Assembly (NCBI GenBank): GCA_002344135.1
Contig: DDTO01000004.1
Span: 296,473-360,472, forward strand
Source of the DNA: Chthonomonas sp. UBA2362
Lineage (GTDB): Bacteria > Armatimonadota > Fimbriimonadia > Fimbriimonadales > Fimbriimonadaceae
Length of the DNA: 64,000 bases
Direction: 5' to 3'
The notes below the pieces were generated by a model. The model did no database searches and was not told the DNA's origin. It saw only the letters and a list, made by a program, of their open reading frames with translations. Position 1 is the stretch's first letter. Every line of letters starts with the position of its first letter. Positions 17,364 through 26,735 of this stretch are shown in pieces. Made by a program: the position numbers and the translations under genes.

Positions 17364-18947
17364 ATGAAACTGAAATGCATCGCTTCGACACTCTTGGCCG
17401 TAGGGCTCACCACGGCCTTTGCCCGTGCCCAGCCGCTGATGGTCAACTACCAAGGCCGCTTGAGCCAGCTGACCGGCGCGCTCTTCCCGAATGGTCCTGC
17501 CGACGTACGCATCCGGCTCTTCGACGCCGCGACCGGGGGGACGCAGGTCTGGGACAGCGGCATCCAGACCGTCCAGGTGCGGGATGGCGTATTCAGCCTG
17601 CTCCTGCAAGGGGGCACGCCCTCGCTTACGAGCGCGCAATTCATCTCTGGTCTGCGCTACTTCGAGATCAGCGTTCGACAGGGCGCGAACTGGACGACCC
17701 TCTCGCCACGACAGGTGGTGACGAGCGCTCCCTGGGCACTCGTCGCGGGAACCGTGCCCGCTGGAGCGATCGCTAGCACCCACTTGGCTAGCGATCATGC
17801 GAGCCTGGCCAAGGTAACGAACGGGCTCATGGGGGTATACGGTGCCAGCAACAATGCCATAGGCATAGGGGGCGCTCCAAACTGGAAGTTCGAGGTTTTA
17901 GAAGCAGGACCAGTGGCGATGGGTGTGCACAATACGTCATCTTCAGTGCGTACATTTATCTCTTCGACGAACGCATACGGGCAGCTAGCGGTCACTCCTG
18001 GCAAGGATCTCTACTTAGGGCAAGATGGATCTGCACCAGTCATTATCAGCCAGCTTGGAAGAGTTGGAATTCAGATTCCAAATCCAGCTTACACACTCCA
18101 TGTAAACGGTACTGCCGCGGCTAGCGGCACCATTACCTCGTCTGGTTACTTTGAAAGTTCTGGAGATAATCACGGTGTGTTTTTCAATCGTAGCGCAAAC
18201 GGAGGGAATACTTGGATTCTTGGCCAACTTACAGATTACGGTGGCAGTCCATTTGACTTGAAGGTTCATCGTCGTTACGGAGGAGGGGACCAGGGAATTG
18301 CGTTGACACTTCAGGCCAGCACGGGTAACTTGGGTATCGGCACCGTGTCTCCATCCGCTAAACTGCATGTAAATGGTCTAGCGCGCGTAGACGGTGATAT
18401 AGAGTCAGCTGGGTTGGTCAGTGGCATATCGTTCTTCGGCAGGCTCGAGCAGAACGGGGAAGTGCGGATTCAGCCGTTCAATTCGGGACAGGTGATTGTC
18501 GGTGGCTTTAGCCAACCTGGTCTGTTCGTGTACGGGCCGGCATCCGGTACGACTGCCTGGCAAGGTCCGTCGGACCGGCGGCTAAAAACTCGAATCGGCG
18601 ACATAACGAACCCGCTTGCAACGCTTCTATCGCTCCGCGGACACACCTTCGAGTATCGCCACGATCTGCTCGCTGGACTCCCGGAAGGAGAGCGAATGGG
18701 CTTTATCGCACAGGAAGTGGAATTGACGCTTCCCAATTGGGTTACGGATCTAAAGCCGAAGTACAAGGGTCTCGCAACGTCCGAGTTCGACGCTCTCGCG
18801 ACCGAAGCAATCCGCGAGCAGCAGAGCCAGATCGATGCGCTCCGAACAGAAAACCGGAAGCTGCGCGCGGAAGTGTCGCGAATGAATGCACTCGACCAGC
18901 GAATAGCACGCTTGGAGCAGCTGCTGATGGATCGGAAGAAGAGGTGA
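17364..18947 (+). CDS. Secreted fibre protein with C-terminal peptidase S74 chaperone domain (copy 1)
   Basis: The 527-residue product has a Sec signal peptide ending at AFARA. An N-terminal NYQGRLSQLTG... domain follows (to about residue 130, ending SPRQVVTSAPWALVAG). The Gly/Asn-rich central fibre region has beta-helix-like repeats (LGIGTVSPSAKLHVNG). The S74 intramolecular chaperone starts at SDRRLKTRIGDI, about residue 403. The Ser and the Lys five residues later match the catalytic dyad known from phage endosialidases, so self-cleavage is expected. The end is a coiled coil (IDALRTENRKLRAEVSRMN). The central region is visibly richer in A/T than the ends. It is a tandem paralogue of the next gene; no phage genes are near. 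Confidence 0.86.
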   Translation: MKLKCIASTLLAVGLTTAFARAQPLMVNYQGRLSQLTGALFPNGPADVRIRLFDAATGGTQVWDSGIQTVQVRDGVFSLLLQGGTPSLTSAQFISGLRYFEISVRQGANWTTLSPRQVVTSAPWALVAGTVPAGAIASTHLASDHASLAKVTNGLMGVYGASNNAIGIGGAPNWKFEVLEAGPVAMGVHNTSSSVRTFISSTNAYGQLAVTPGKDLYLGQDGSAPVIISQLGRVGIQIPNPAYTLHVNGTAAASGTITSSGYFESSGDNHGVFFNRSANGGNTWILGQLTDYGGSPFDLKVHRRYGGGDQGIALTLQASTGNLGIGTVSPSAKLHVNGLARVDGDIESAGLVSGISFFGRLEQNGEVRIQPFNSGQVIVGGFSQPGLFVYGPASGTTAWQGPSDRRLKTRIGDITNPLATLLSLRGHTFEYRHDLLAGLPEGERMGFIAQEVELTLPNWVTDLKPKYKGLATSEFDALATEAIREQQSQIDALRTENRKLRAEVSRMNALDQRIARLEQLLMDRKKR

Positions 18948-18952
18948 AGAAG

Positions 18953-20443
18953 ATGGGAATAATAAACGGGGCTCACAAGTTGTTGCTAGCCACATTGCTA
19001 GGCCTGACGTTTGGCATTGCCGGCGCGCAGCCCCTCATGATCAACTACCAGGGTCGTTTGAGCCAAATCAGCGGAGCATTGTTTCCCAATGGGCCTGCGG
19101 AGATACGGTTGCTGCTGTTCGACGCCGCCGCCGGGGGAACGCAGGTTTGGGACAGCGGCATCCAGATAGTCCAAGTGCGTGATGGCGTGTTCAGCGTGCT
19201 CCTGCAAGGCGGCACGCCGTCTCTCTCGAGCGCCCAGTTTATCCCAGGCTTGCGTTACTTCCAGATCAGCGTCAAGCAAGGCACAACTTGGACCGATCTG
19301 TCGCCACGTCAAATCGTCACGAGTTCGCCGTGGGCATTCATCGCGGGAACCGTGCCCGCTGGAGCGATCGCTAGCACCCACTTGGCTAGCGATCATGCGA
19401 GCCTGGCCAAAGTAACGAACGGGCTCATGGGCGTATACGGGGCCAGCAACAACGCCATAGGCATAGGGGGCTCTCCAAACTGGAAATTCGAGGTTTTGGA
19501 AGCGGGGCCCGTCGCGATGGGCGTGCACAACACATCATCCGCGGTGCGGACTTACCTCCTTTCAACGAACGCATACGGGCAGCTAGCGGTCACTCCTGGC
19601 AAGGATCTCTATCTAGGCCAAGATGGGAGCGCACCGATGGTTGTTAGTCAAGCGGGTCGAGTTGGTATTGGAACGCCTAACCCTCTCTATAAGCTTGATG
19701 TGGCCGGGACTCTCAACGTCGAGGAAGACAGTATCTTCCGCGGTAATGTCGGAGTTCGACGGTCCCCGGCGTATGCCTTAGACGTAAACGGAACCCTTCG
19801 GACTAGCGGCGATGTGTTCGTTGGAGCGTCGCGATCCATTCAGGGAGAAGGGATGTTGAGCCTTCAATCCTTGTGGGCCCAGCCGCTGTACTTGAATCCG
19901 AACAGCAACGGCCCTGTACAAATCGGCCTAAACTCCGCTCCTGGATTAACTGTCAAAGGGGGAATCATCTGCGAGGGCCAAATAGACACGACATCAAGCG
20001 TAACGATAGGCGGTCCGTCTGTAACCGGTCGATCTCTCATGGTTTACGGCGCCGCTGGAGGAACCGGAATATGGAACACTTGGTGCGATGAGCGTGTGAA
20101 GCAAAGAATAGGCAGTATCAAGAGCCCGCTCGAAACCTTGCTTCTCCTAAGAGGACACAGCTACGAGTACCGAAAAAATCTCGGGTATGACTTCCCATCG
20201 GGTACTCGATACGGTTTCATCGCCCAAGAGGTCGAGGGAGTTCTGCCGCAATGGGTCAGCCAACAAGGGGAGTATCGCGCCCTCGGCACTTCGGAGTTCG
20301 ACGCGCTGTCCGTTGAGGCGATTCGCGAGCAGCAGAGCCAGATCGAATCGCTCAAGACTGAGCTTGCTAGAGAGAGGGCCGCGCGGAGTTCGCTCGAGAG
20401 GCGGCTGGCCGAGATCGAGAAGATGCTCAAGGCGAAACGCTAG
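18953..20443 (+). CDS. Secreted fibre protein with peptidase S74 domain (copy 2, Cys at the cleavage site)
   Basis: This 496-residue paralogue of the previous gene lies 5 bases downstream. It has a Sec signal (LLLATLLGLTFGIAGA), the same NYQGRLSQISG domain and trimer-like central repeats (GRVGIGTPNPLYKLDVAG). Its S74-type C-terminus begins WCDERVKQRIGSI and ends in a coiled coil. The Ser of the self-cleavage dyad is Cys here (codon 20084-20086), while the Lys is kept. I chose the ATG at 18953 because it begins the signal peptide and follows GAAGAGGTGAAGA; the frame is open earlier inside copy 1. Its stop overlaps the convergent aminotransferase stop by 4 bases. Confidence 0.85.
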   Translation: MGIINGAHKLLLATLLGLTFGIAGAQPLMINYQGRLSQISGALFPNGPAEIRLLLFDAAAGGTQVWDSGIQIVQVRDGVFSVLLQGGTPSLSSAQFIPGLRYFQISVKQGTTWTDLSPRQIVTSSPWAFIAGTVPAGAIASTHLASDHASLAKVTNGLMGVYGASNNAIGIGGSPNWKFEVLEAGPVAMGVHNTSSAVRTYLLSTNAYGQLAVTPGKDLYLGQDGSAPMVVSQAGRVGIGTPNPLYKLDVAGTLNVEEDSIFRGNVGVRRSPAYALDVNGTLRTSGDVFVGASRSIQGEGMLSLQSLWAQPLYLNPNSNGPVQIGLNSAPGLTVKGGIICEGQIDTTSSVTIGGPSVTGRSLMVYGAAGGTGIWNTWCDERVKQRIGSIKSPLETLLLLRGHSYEYRKNLGYDFPSGTRYGFIAQEVEGVLPQWVSQQGEYRALGTSEFDALSVEAIREQQSQIESLKTELARERAARSSLERRLAEIEKMLKAKR

Positions 20444-21639
20444 CCCGCTAGTGCTTTCCGCAGAATCGCCAAATCCCCCTCGTAAGACTCCGCCTTCAGC
20501 GGCCCGAAGGAGAAGCGGACGAAGCGGGCCAACGGAGACGCGGGGCCGCGGCGGAGCATGTCGGTGAGGGGGCCGGGGAGGATGGCGGCGTGGTGGCGGA
20601 AGAGGCGCTCGTTGAACTCCTCGGCGGTCAGGCCGCCGGGGAGGCGCGCCCAGTGGTAGAAACCGCCCTCGCCGGTGAACAACTCGAACCCTAGCTCCGA
20701 GAGCCCGACCGCGTAGCGCTCGCGCTGGGAGCCGAAGAAGGCGCCGATCGCGCGACGGGCCTGGGCGACCCGCTCGCCTTCGAGGAGACCCGCGGCGCAG
20801 ATCTGGGAGGGGCGCGCGACACCGCCCATCGCGATGCTCGAGAAGTTCCGGAAGAGTTCGATGTTCGCCTTGGAGGCGACCACCCAGCCGATGCGCAGGC
20901 CGGGCGCCTGGAGGCCCTTCGTCGCCGCGCTGACCACGAAGAGGTTGGTTTGGTCGATGTCCTGGACGTAGCGCATCGCGCTGACCGGCTCGGGGAGGTG
21001 GAAGTACTCGTACGCCTCGTCGATCAGTCCGCCGCGCCCGTCCTCCTGGCAGAACTCGACGAGGGCCCGGAGGGCGTCGTCGGTCCAGACGACGCCCGTG
21101 GGGTTACAGGGGTTGCTTTTCACGACGAACGAGCGCTCCGGGGCGAGAGCGCGGTAGTCGTCGAGGGTGGGCCGGAAGCGGTTCTCGGGGTTGCTGGGCA
21201 CGATGATGGGCTCGCGGCGGAGGATGTGGAGCGCGTCGTAGTACGGCGTGTACTCGGTTTCCTCGATGAGCACGCGGTACTCGGGCTTGAGGAAGGCGAG
21301 GGTCGCGTAGATGCCGGGCCGCCCGCCGGCGAAGATGGCGATGTTGTCGGTGGTGAGGTTCGCGCCATAGAAGCGGGCGTAGTAGTCGCGGATGGCGGTC
21401 AGCAGCTCCATGCCGCCGGTCGCGGGCGGATACTTCAGGTCGGCATGGGTGAACTCGATGCTCGTCGGGATATCGGGGCCGCCCGGCACGGGAGTGGTGA
21501 GCGGAAAGCCCTGCGCCCAAGGGTGGGTCCCCTCGGTACCCATGTAGCGGCCGGTGGCGTCGAGGAACTTGAAGAGCGTCTCGTAGACGCCCATCGGGGG
21601 GAAGTAGGTGAGGGCGGGGTCGATAGTCGAGGTCGGCAT
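20440..21639 (-). CDS. Class I/II pyridoxal-phosphate aminotransferase
   Basis: This is a cytoplasmic PLP-dependent aminotransferase of fold type I, 399 residues long. The PLP-lysine is Lys241 in VVSAATKGLQAPGLRIGW. The cofactor-phosphate and substrate segments SNPCNPTGVVW (about 175) and GLIDEAYEYF (about 205) are present, as is the C-terminal Arg in RFVRFSFG. The amino acid used cannot be deduced. The gene is GC-richer than its neighbours and is the only metabolic gene within the surface-protein block. It ends tail to tail with the second S74 gene, the two stops sharing CTAG. Confidence 0.88.
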   Translation of the reverse strand: MPTSTIDPALTYFPPMGVYETLFKFLDATGRYMGTEGTHPWAQGFPLTTPVPGGPDIPTSIEFTHADLKYPPATGGMELLTAIRDYYARFYGANLTTDNIAIFAGGRPGIYATLAFLKPEYRVLIEETEYTPYYDALHILRREPIIVPSNPENRFRPTLDDYRALAPERSFVVKSNPCNPTGVVWTDDALRALVEFCQEDGRGGLIDEAYEYFHLPEPVSAMRYVQDIDQTNLFVVSAATKGLQAPGLRIGWVVASKANIELFRNFSSIAMGGVARPSQICAAGLLEGERVAQARRAIGAFFGSQRERYAVGLSELGFELFTGEGGFYHWARLPGGLTAEEFNERLFRHHAAILPGPLTDMLRRGPASPLARFVRFSFGPLKAESYEGDLAILRKALAG

Positions 21640-21719
21640 GCCGCCGCAATGGTGACATATTCGGAAGCCCCCGCCGGCCGACCCGGATGAGCGAACGCGG
21701 CGAGGGCATCGCGGGGATA

Positions 21720-23663
21720 CTAGTGGCTACGCATCTGCTGCATGCGGGCCTCCCAGGCTTGCTGTCGGTCAGCGCTAGGCAGGACGAGATCGTCCCAAGG
21801 ACGCAAAACCCTGAAGTCGCGGAACTTGCGGCGAACGGACTTCACTTCCCAGTCGAAGTCATACGAGCCTTTGCCGCCGCGCAACTCGCCGACCTGGATT
21901 CCAGCAAGAGACTTGGCGCCGACGGCGAGGCCTTCCGAGTCGAACGAGAGCGGCGTGAGCTGCACGGTGATGCTGTTCTCGTCAGCGAGGGCGACGAAGT
22001 GGTCGGGCAGGGTGATGAGGGCTCGGCCCCCGACGAGCCTCCCGGTCCCGCGTACGTACATTCCAGCTTCGGGTCCCTCCAGGGCGGCATAGTAGATATC
22101 GGTGGCGGGATCGTTCGGGTTGGGCTCGACGAACGACTTGGTGCCATTGGCGAAGAGGTGGGTCAGGTTGGTGCTCTGGACTCGCTGAAAGCCTGCGTTA
22201 AGCGCGGTGCCTGCATTGTTGATGGATGCGCCGACGAAGCCGTCGCTGAAGCCGGTCGCCGGTCCGGTTACGAGGAAGACGTCCTGGCCGAGGTTGTTAC
22301 GCGATCGCTGTTCGCCCCATCCGCCGTTGACGAAGGCATACGCACGCCCCGCACCAGCGGTGGAGGCGAGGGTCGAGTCAACGGCGAAGATGCTGCCGGT
22401 GCCCTGCATGATGAGGTTCCCGTTGATGTTCACGCGCCCGGGTCCGGAGAGAGTGCCGATGTTGACGCTCCCATTGGGGGCGATGCGGAAGCGCTCGGCG
22501 CCCATCGTGTGGAAGGTCATGGTGTCGTTGGCGGGCGACTTAATGTGGGTAGAAGTCGGAGGCGTACCTGTGGAGGTCTTGAAGGCGAAGGAGTTGTCCG
22601 TACAAACGGCTCCCATGACGTCGAATAGGCCTCGAATGGTCACTTTCGGGCTCGGCAGTCGCTCCAAGGTAAAGATGCGGGGGGCGTTGGCTCCGCCGAT
22701 GGAGGCGTCACCCCGCACGATCAGTGACTCGCCGTCGGCACCGACGAGGTTTACCCAGCGGGTTTGGGTGCCGGTAGACATGAGCAGGTCACCATTGGCT
22801 CCGGGCGAATCGCTTCCGTCGTGGAAGCGCTGTGCCAGGTGCAAGTCGCCGGTGAGTGACAGGCCATTCGCATCGAACGTCGCCTCCGTCACGCCATTTG
22901 TCAGGGTGATCAGAGGGGCGGCTACCCCGATGATGGCGGGTGAGAGGAGATCGACACCGACCACGCCATGGAGCCGTGCGGTGCCGGTTCCCAACACGAC
23001 CGAGGAGCCGAATCCGGGTGAGACCGCGGAGAAGAAACCTCTGACGTCAAGGTCACCGGTTGAATTGAACGAGGAGCCGTTACTGCCGATGTTGGCGATT
23101 CCCCCGCCGGTCATGTCGAGGTTGCCGCCGACCTTGGCGTCGCCCATCAGGTCGGCCAGTCCGATGACTCGCAACACTCCTCCGACCTCGGTGTCGTCTG
23201 CCGAAAAAAGGCCGTTCGCCGTGACGGTGCCCTGCGAGAGGGCGTTACCGGTCGCGTTGTCGACGCGGAACTTGCCGCCGGGCCCTACGTTAAAGTTGCC
23301 GAGTACGGTGAGGGCGGTGCCCGAGGCGGCGGCGTTCTCGACGGTCAGCGTGACGTCGGACGCGCTGTTGAGGAAGAGGCTCATTGGTACTGGCAGGCGG
23401 GCACCCGGCACGGTGCCGGTCATCAAGTTGGAGGCGTCGAGGTCGGTGAGCATGGATCCGCCCCCGACGAACCGCTCGGCGATCATCATTCCCGAGAGGT
23501 TGGCGTGACCGTTGTCAGGAGTACCGGGAGTCAAGGCCTGTAGCCGAAGGAACTTTAGGGTGACGATTTGCGCGCGGGCGTCCGGCGACATCGCCATTAG
23601 AAAACCGATCGCACCACCGACTGCAGCGACCGAGATTGAGCAGATGAATAGTCGACGATTCAT
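21720..23663 (-). CDS. Secreted tail-fibre-like repeat protein
   Basis: This 647-residue exported protein begins with MNRRLFICSISVAAVGGAIG and a signal ending at DARAQ. An N-terminal conserved block follows (LRLQALTPGTPDNGHANLSG, then FVGGGSMLTDLDASNLMTGTVPGARL), shared with the broken gene at 29273-30900. The long middle consists of Gly/Asn-rich beta repeats (GNLDMTGGGIANIGSNGSS). The C-terminal domain has YYAALEGPEAGMYVRGTGRL and DFRVLRPWDDLVLP. A clear RBS (GAGGAG) lies 7 bases before the ATG at 23663; the upstream in-frame start has none. No S74 Ser-Lys signature is seen. It probably forms a surface fibre. Confidence 0.8.
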   Translation of the reverse strand: MNRRLFICSISVAAVGGAIGFLMAMSPDARAQIVTLKFLRLQALTPGTPDNGHANLSGMMIAERFVGGGSMLTDLDASNLMTGTVPGARLPVPMSLFLNSASDVTLTVENAAASGTALTVLGNFNVGPGGKFRVDNATGNALSQGTVTANGLFSADDTEVGGVLRVIGLADLMGDAKVGGNLDMTGGGIANIGSNGSSFNSTGDLDVRGFFSAVSPGFGSSVVLGTGTARLHGVVGVDLLSPAIIGVAAPLITLTNGVTEATFDANGLSLTGDLHLAQRFHDGSDSPGANGDLLMSTGTQTRWVNLVGADGESLIVRGDASIGGANAPRIFTLERLPSPKVTIRGLFDVMGAVCTDNSFAFKTSTGTPPTSTHIKSPANDTMTFHTMGAERFRIAPNGSVNIGTLSGPGRVNINGNLIMQGTGSIFAVDSTLASTAGAGRAYAFVNGGWGEQRSRNNLGQDVFLVTGPATGFSDGFVGASINNAGTALNAGFQRVQSTNLTHLFANGTKSFVEPNPNDPATDIYYAALEGPEAGMYVRGTGRLVGGRALITLPDHFVALADENSITVQLTPLSFDSEGLAVGAKSLAGIQVGELRGGKGSYDFDWEVKSVRRKFRDFRVLRPWDDLVLPSADRQQAWEARMQQMRSH

Positions 23664-23730
23664 GATGTGTCTCCTCGATCCAGCACTCTCCGAGCGCAAG
23701 GATCATCGATGGCATCACGTTAGCCGACGT

Positions 23731-23749
23731 CTATGACAGATCTATGACA
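23731..23749. promoter_or_regulatory. PhoB-box-like 11-bp direct repeat upstream of fibre gene
   Basis: On the minus strand TGTCATAGA occurs twice with exactly 11-bp spacing, closely matching the known PhoB half-site CTGTCATA. It lies 68-86 bases upstream of the fibre gene start at 23663 and covers the stop codon (23742-23744) of the SARP-like gene. An operator for an OmpR/PhoB-type or SARP protein is plausible. Confidence 0.5.
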
Positions 23750-26735
23750 AGTCGGCGAGCGCGTCCTGAAGTGCTCGCACGGCGCGTTCGACGGCCTCGT
23801 ACAGTTCCCACACGACACCGGCGGCTAGCGACGCCTCGTAGGCCTCCGAGCCCAGGCTTCCCAAGGCCCCCTGGCGGGCGAGTTCGACATACGCGCGATC
23901 GCAGGGCGGTCGCATGAAGCCCGTGCGTGAGCGATGGGCCTCGGCAGCCCCGAGCAGCTCGGCAACCGCGGACCAGGCCGAGGCCATGGCGAGCAGCTCG
24001 GCAGCGCGCTCCAGGCCCTGGATGGCGACCTGCTGGGTCGCAGAGTCGAGGCACATCTGCAGGCACTCGGTCAGTCTGCGAATCCCTACCTCCAAACTGC
24101 CGGCGTGCGCCTCGACTACTGCAAGGCCCTGCAGGCTTAGCACGGCGATCGATTTGTTGCCGGTACCTTCGAAGAGGTCTAGGCTTTGGAAGAAGTGTGA
24201 CCTTGCTTGCTCCCAGTTCCCTTGATACATCTTGGCCAGGCCGAGGCCGCAGAGATCGAATGCTTGCCAGGCTGCGTGGCCTGCGGCGACGTCCAGGGCG
24301 AGAGCCTCGTCGAACAGCCCCACGGCACGATCGAAGTCTCCGGCGAACATGGCCACCCGCGCGAGGTTGTTGAGCGTCACCGAGGTGCGATCAGTTTCTC
24401 CAAAGCGTTCCTGCCCCTCCAACGATTGCCGATAGAGCGACTCGGCTTGGTCCAGGTCGCCCTCGAGTACGTGAAGGTGGGCGATGTTGCTGAGGATGCG
24501 GAGCGCGCCAGGTTCGTCGCCGATCTCATTCCGGATGTCTCGGGCTTCCTGGAAGGCTCGCTTGGACGTCGTGAAGTCCCCGATGCGATAGGCGAGGCCT
24601 GCGGCTCCGTTGAGGACATGTGCTCGCAGGGCGGTTCGCTCCTGTGCTCCAGGCAGAGCCAAACTGTCCAAGGACCAGCGCAGGCCCTCCGCCATGTACC
24701 CTCGGGCGAGCCAGAATCTCCAAATCATGGCGAGCCGCATGGCGGTTCTGGCCTGGCCCGATTCGATCGCCCATTGTAGGGCAGCGCGGATGTTGTCGTG
24801 CTCTTCCTCCAATCGCCGGGTCCATTCGCCGAGTTCGGGCCGATCAAGGTGCTCGAAGCTTTCTGAAGTCAGGTCGGCGAAGTGCTCGGCATGCCGAGTC
24901 CTCAGGTCCGTTCGCTCGCGAGGACTCAGCCTCGAATCGGCCACCTCGCGCAGGGTCTCGAGCATCCGAAAACGCATGCCCGTTTCGGCGGCTTCCGACT
25001 GGACGAGCGAGTGGGTCGTTAGTTGAGCCATCGCGTCGTGAATCGAGCCCTCAGTGGCGCAGACCCGCTTGGCGGTCTCCAGCGTCCACCCGCCACGGAA
25101 GCAGGAAAGTTGGTTGAAGAGGGCCTGAAGTTCGGGGCCGAGCAGATCGTAGCTCCAGTCGATTGTCGCCAGCAAAGACTGGTGCCGTCTCTCCTTCCCC
25201 CCGTGCGGTTGAGCGAGGACGTCGAATCCGTGGGTCAGCTGCTCGAGCATCTGGCCAGGCGTGAAGACCTGGGCTCGCGCCGCGGCCAGTTCGAGGGCTA
25301 AGGGGATGCCTTCCAGGCGTCGGCAGAGAGCGGCCACCGCTTCGGCGGTTCGGGGAGTGACCTGGAAATCTGGCTTGGCCGCTTGAGCTCGGTCAACGAA
25401 CAGTTGGACGCTAGGAAAGGCCTGCAGGCGCTCGGGATCGAGGCCGTCGGCGTTCGGGACGGGAAGGGGACGAACGTGGAACTCGTGCTCTCCCGGCAGG
25501 CTGAGTTTGCGCCGAGAGGTGACGGCACAGGTGACGTTACGAGCCTTGGCGAGGATTGCATGGACGACTCCGACGGCCTCGACGACCAGATGTTCAAGGT
25601 TGTCGAGGACCAGCAGGGTCGGACCCTGATCGAGAGCTCGGCAAACCGCCGGCAACGGCTCGCCTTCTCGCGGCAAGCCGATCACGTCACGAATCTCCTC
25701 CGCGACCTGCCGAGCGTCGATTAGGTCCGCCAGCGGCGCGAACCAGACCCGGTTTTCGTAAGGACTCGAGAGGCGCTCTGCTAGTTCGAGCGCTAGTCTC
25801 GTCTTACCGCTCCCACCCGCGCCCGTCAGGGTGACGAGGCGTACGTCGTCGGCCAGGACTAGGGCGGTCAGCCGGTCGAGGTCGTCTTCCCGGCCGAAGA
25901 ATCTATTGAGCCGAAGCGGCACGTTTGCACGCTGCTCGACGATTGGGCCGGATTGGATGGTCGGCGCTGTGGGGATCGTCGCGGGCTTTCTCCGGGGACT
26001 CTTATGAACTTGGGCGACCGCGGCCACCGTATCCGGGGAAGGCGTCAGCCCGATCTCGGCGAGGCGTCGCTCGAAGGCGCGGTACTCGTCGAGGGCGGCA
26101 TCGGTCTCGCCGCACTCCACGAGCACTTCGAGGAGCGCGTGGCACGTCTCCTCGCCGTAGGGATCCATGCGTACCGCCTGACGAGCAAAGGGAAGCGCTC
26201 GCCGGGGATCGCCCGCGAGACCGAGGGTTTCGACCAGTTCCTTGGCAAACGCCAGATGCATTTCCTCGAAGATTCTCCGCTCCTGCTCGATCCAGTCGTC
26301 GTAATGGCCCGGGAGGAACTGGCGGTCGAGAACTGCCGCGGCCTGTTCGAGGTGGGGCACCCGTCCCATCGGCTCCCTCGTATCCTCGGCCTTGCGAACC
26401 GCTTCGCGCATCTCTTGAAGGTCGCTCGCGTAGGCGGCCAGATTGAGGTGGATCACGTGGCGGTCCCCGACGATCACCGATCCCCGTGGCGTTCCGGGTG
26501 GCTCCAGCTGCTTGCGCAGCGAGTAGAGAGCGCTGTTGAGGCTGAGGCGTGCGGCATCCGGGTCCTGCTCGGGCCAAAACCGATCCGCGAGCGCTTCTCG
26601 CGAGTGGCTCTGGTCGCCAAAGGTGGCGAGATGGGCTAGGAGCGAGGCCGTCTTCTGGGTTCGGAATCGCTCTATGACGCGCGGGCCCTGCCGAACGCGC
26701 AGCCCGCCGAACAATTCGATGCGCAGGGGCGCCAC
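23742..26735 (-). CDS. SARP/BTAD - STAND ATPase - TPR transcriptional regulator (AfsR-like)
   Basis: The 997 residues follow AfsR-type architecture. An OmpR-like winged helix spans residues 1-95 (LRIELFGGLRVRQG to WPEQDPDAARLSLNSALYSL). A BTAD helical domain reaches about residue 245. A STAND ATPase has Walker A LTGAGGSGKTRLALEL near 310 and Walker B TLLVLDNLEHLV near 385. The rest is TPR-like (ILSNIAHLHVLEGDLDQAESL, VTLNNLARVAMFAGDFDRAV). It likely couples ATP/ADP state and a TPR-bound signal to DNA binding at 11-bp direct repeats. Such repeats lie both upstream of its own gene and right after it, before the fibre gene. It is a possible regulator of the surface block. Confidence 0.87.
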   Translation of the reverse strand: MAPLRIELFGGLRVRQGPRVIERFRTQKTASLLAHLATFGDQSHSREALADRFWPEQDPDAARLSLNSALYSLRKQLEPPGTPRGSVIVGDRHVIHLNLAAYASDLQEMREAVRKAEDTREPMGRVPHLEQAAAVLDRQFLPGHYDDWIEQERRIFEEMHLAFAKELVETLGLAGDPRRALPFARQAVRMDPYGEETCHALLEVLVECGETDAALDEYRAFERRLAEIGLTPSPDTVAAVAQVHKSPRRKPATIPTAPTIQSGPIVEQRANVPLRLNRFFGREDDLDRLTALVLADDVRLVTLTGAGGSGKTRLALELAERLSSPYENRVWFAPLADLIDARQVAEEIRDVIGLPREGEPLPAVCRALDQGPTLLVLDNLEHLVVEAVGVVHAILAKARNVTCAVTSRRKLSLPGEHEFHVRPLPVPNADGLDPERLQAFPSVQLFVDRAQAAKPDFQVTPRTAEAVAALCRRLEGIPLALELAAARAQVFTPGQMLEQLTHGFDVLAQPHGGKERRHQSLLATIDWSYDLLGPELQALFNQLSCFRGGWTLETAKRVCATEGSIHDAMAQLTTHSLVQSEAAETGMRFRMLETLREVADSRLSPRERTDLRTRHAEHFADLTSESFEHLDRPELGEWTRRLEEEHDNIRAALQWAIESGQARTAMRLAMIWRFWLARGYMAEGLRWSLDSLALPGAQERTALRAHVLNGAAGLAYRIGDFTTSKRAFQEARDIRNEIGDEPGALRILSNIAHLHVLEGDLDQAESLYRQSLEGQERFGETDRTSVTLNNLARVAMFAGDFDRAVGLFDEALALDVAAGHAAWQAFDLCGLGLAKMYQGNWEQARSHFFQSLDLFEGTGNKSIAVLSLQGLAVVEAHAGSLEVGIRRLTECLQMCLDSATQQVAIQGLERAAELLAMASAWSAVAELLGAAEAHRSRTGFMRPPCDRAYVELARQGALGSLGSEAYEASLAAGVVWELYEAVERAVRALQDALADLS

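Noticed and set aside
17364..20443. A prophage tail-fibre region
   Set aside because: S74 domains suggest phage, but both proteins have Sec signal peptides and no capsid, terminase, tail or integrase gene is present in the surrounding 20 kb.
22207..23508. A 433-codon plus-strand frame inside the fibre gene at 21720-23663
   Set aside because: It is antisense to a protein with a clear signal peptide, repeats and RBS; the frame has only low-complexity Pro/Arg/Thr content.
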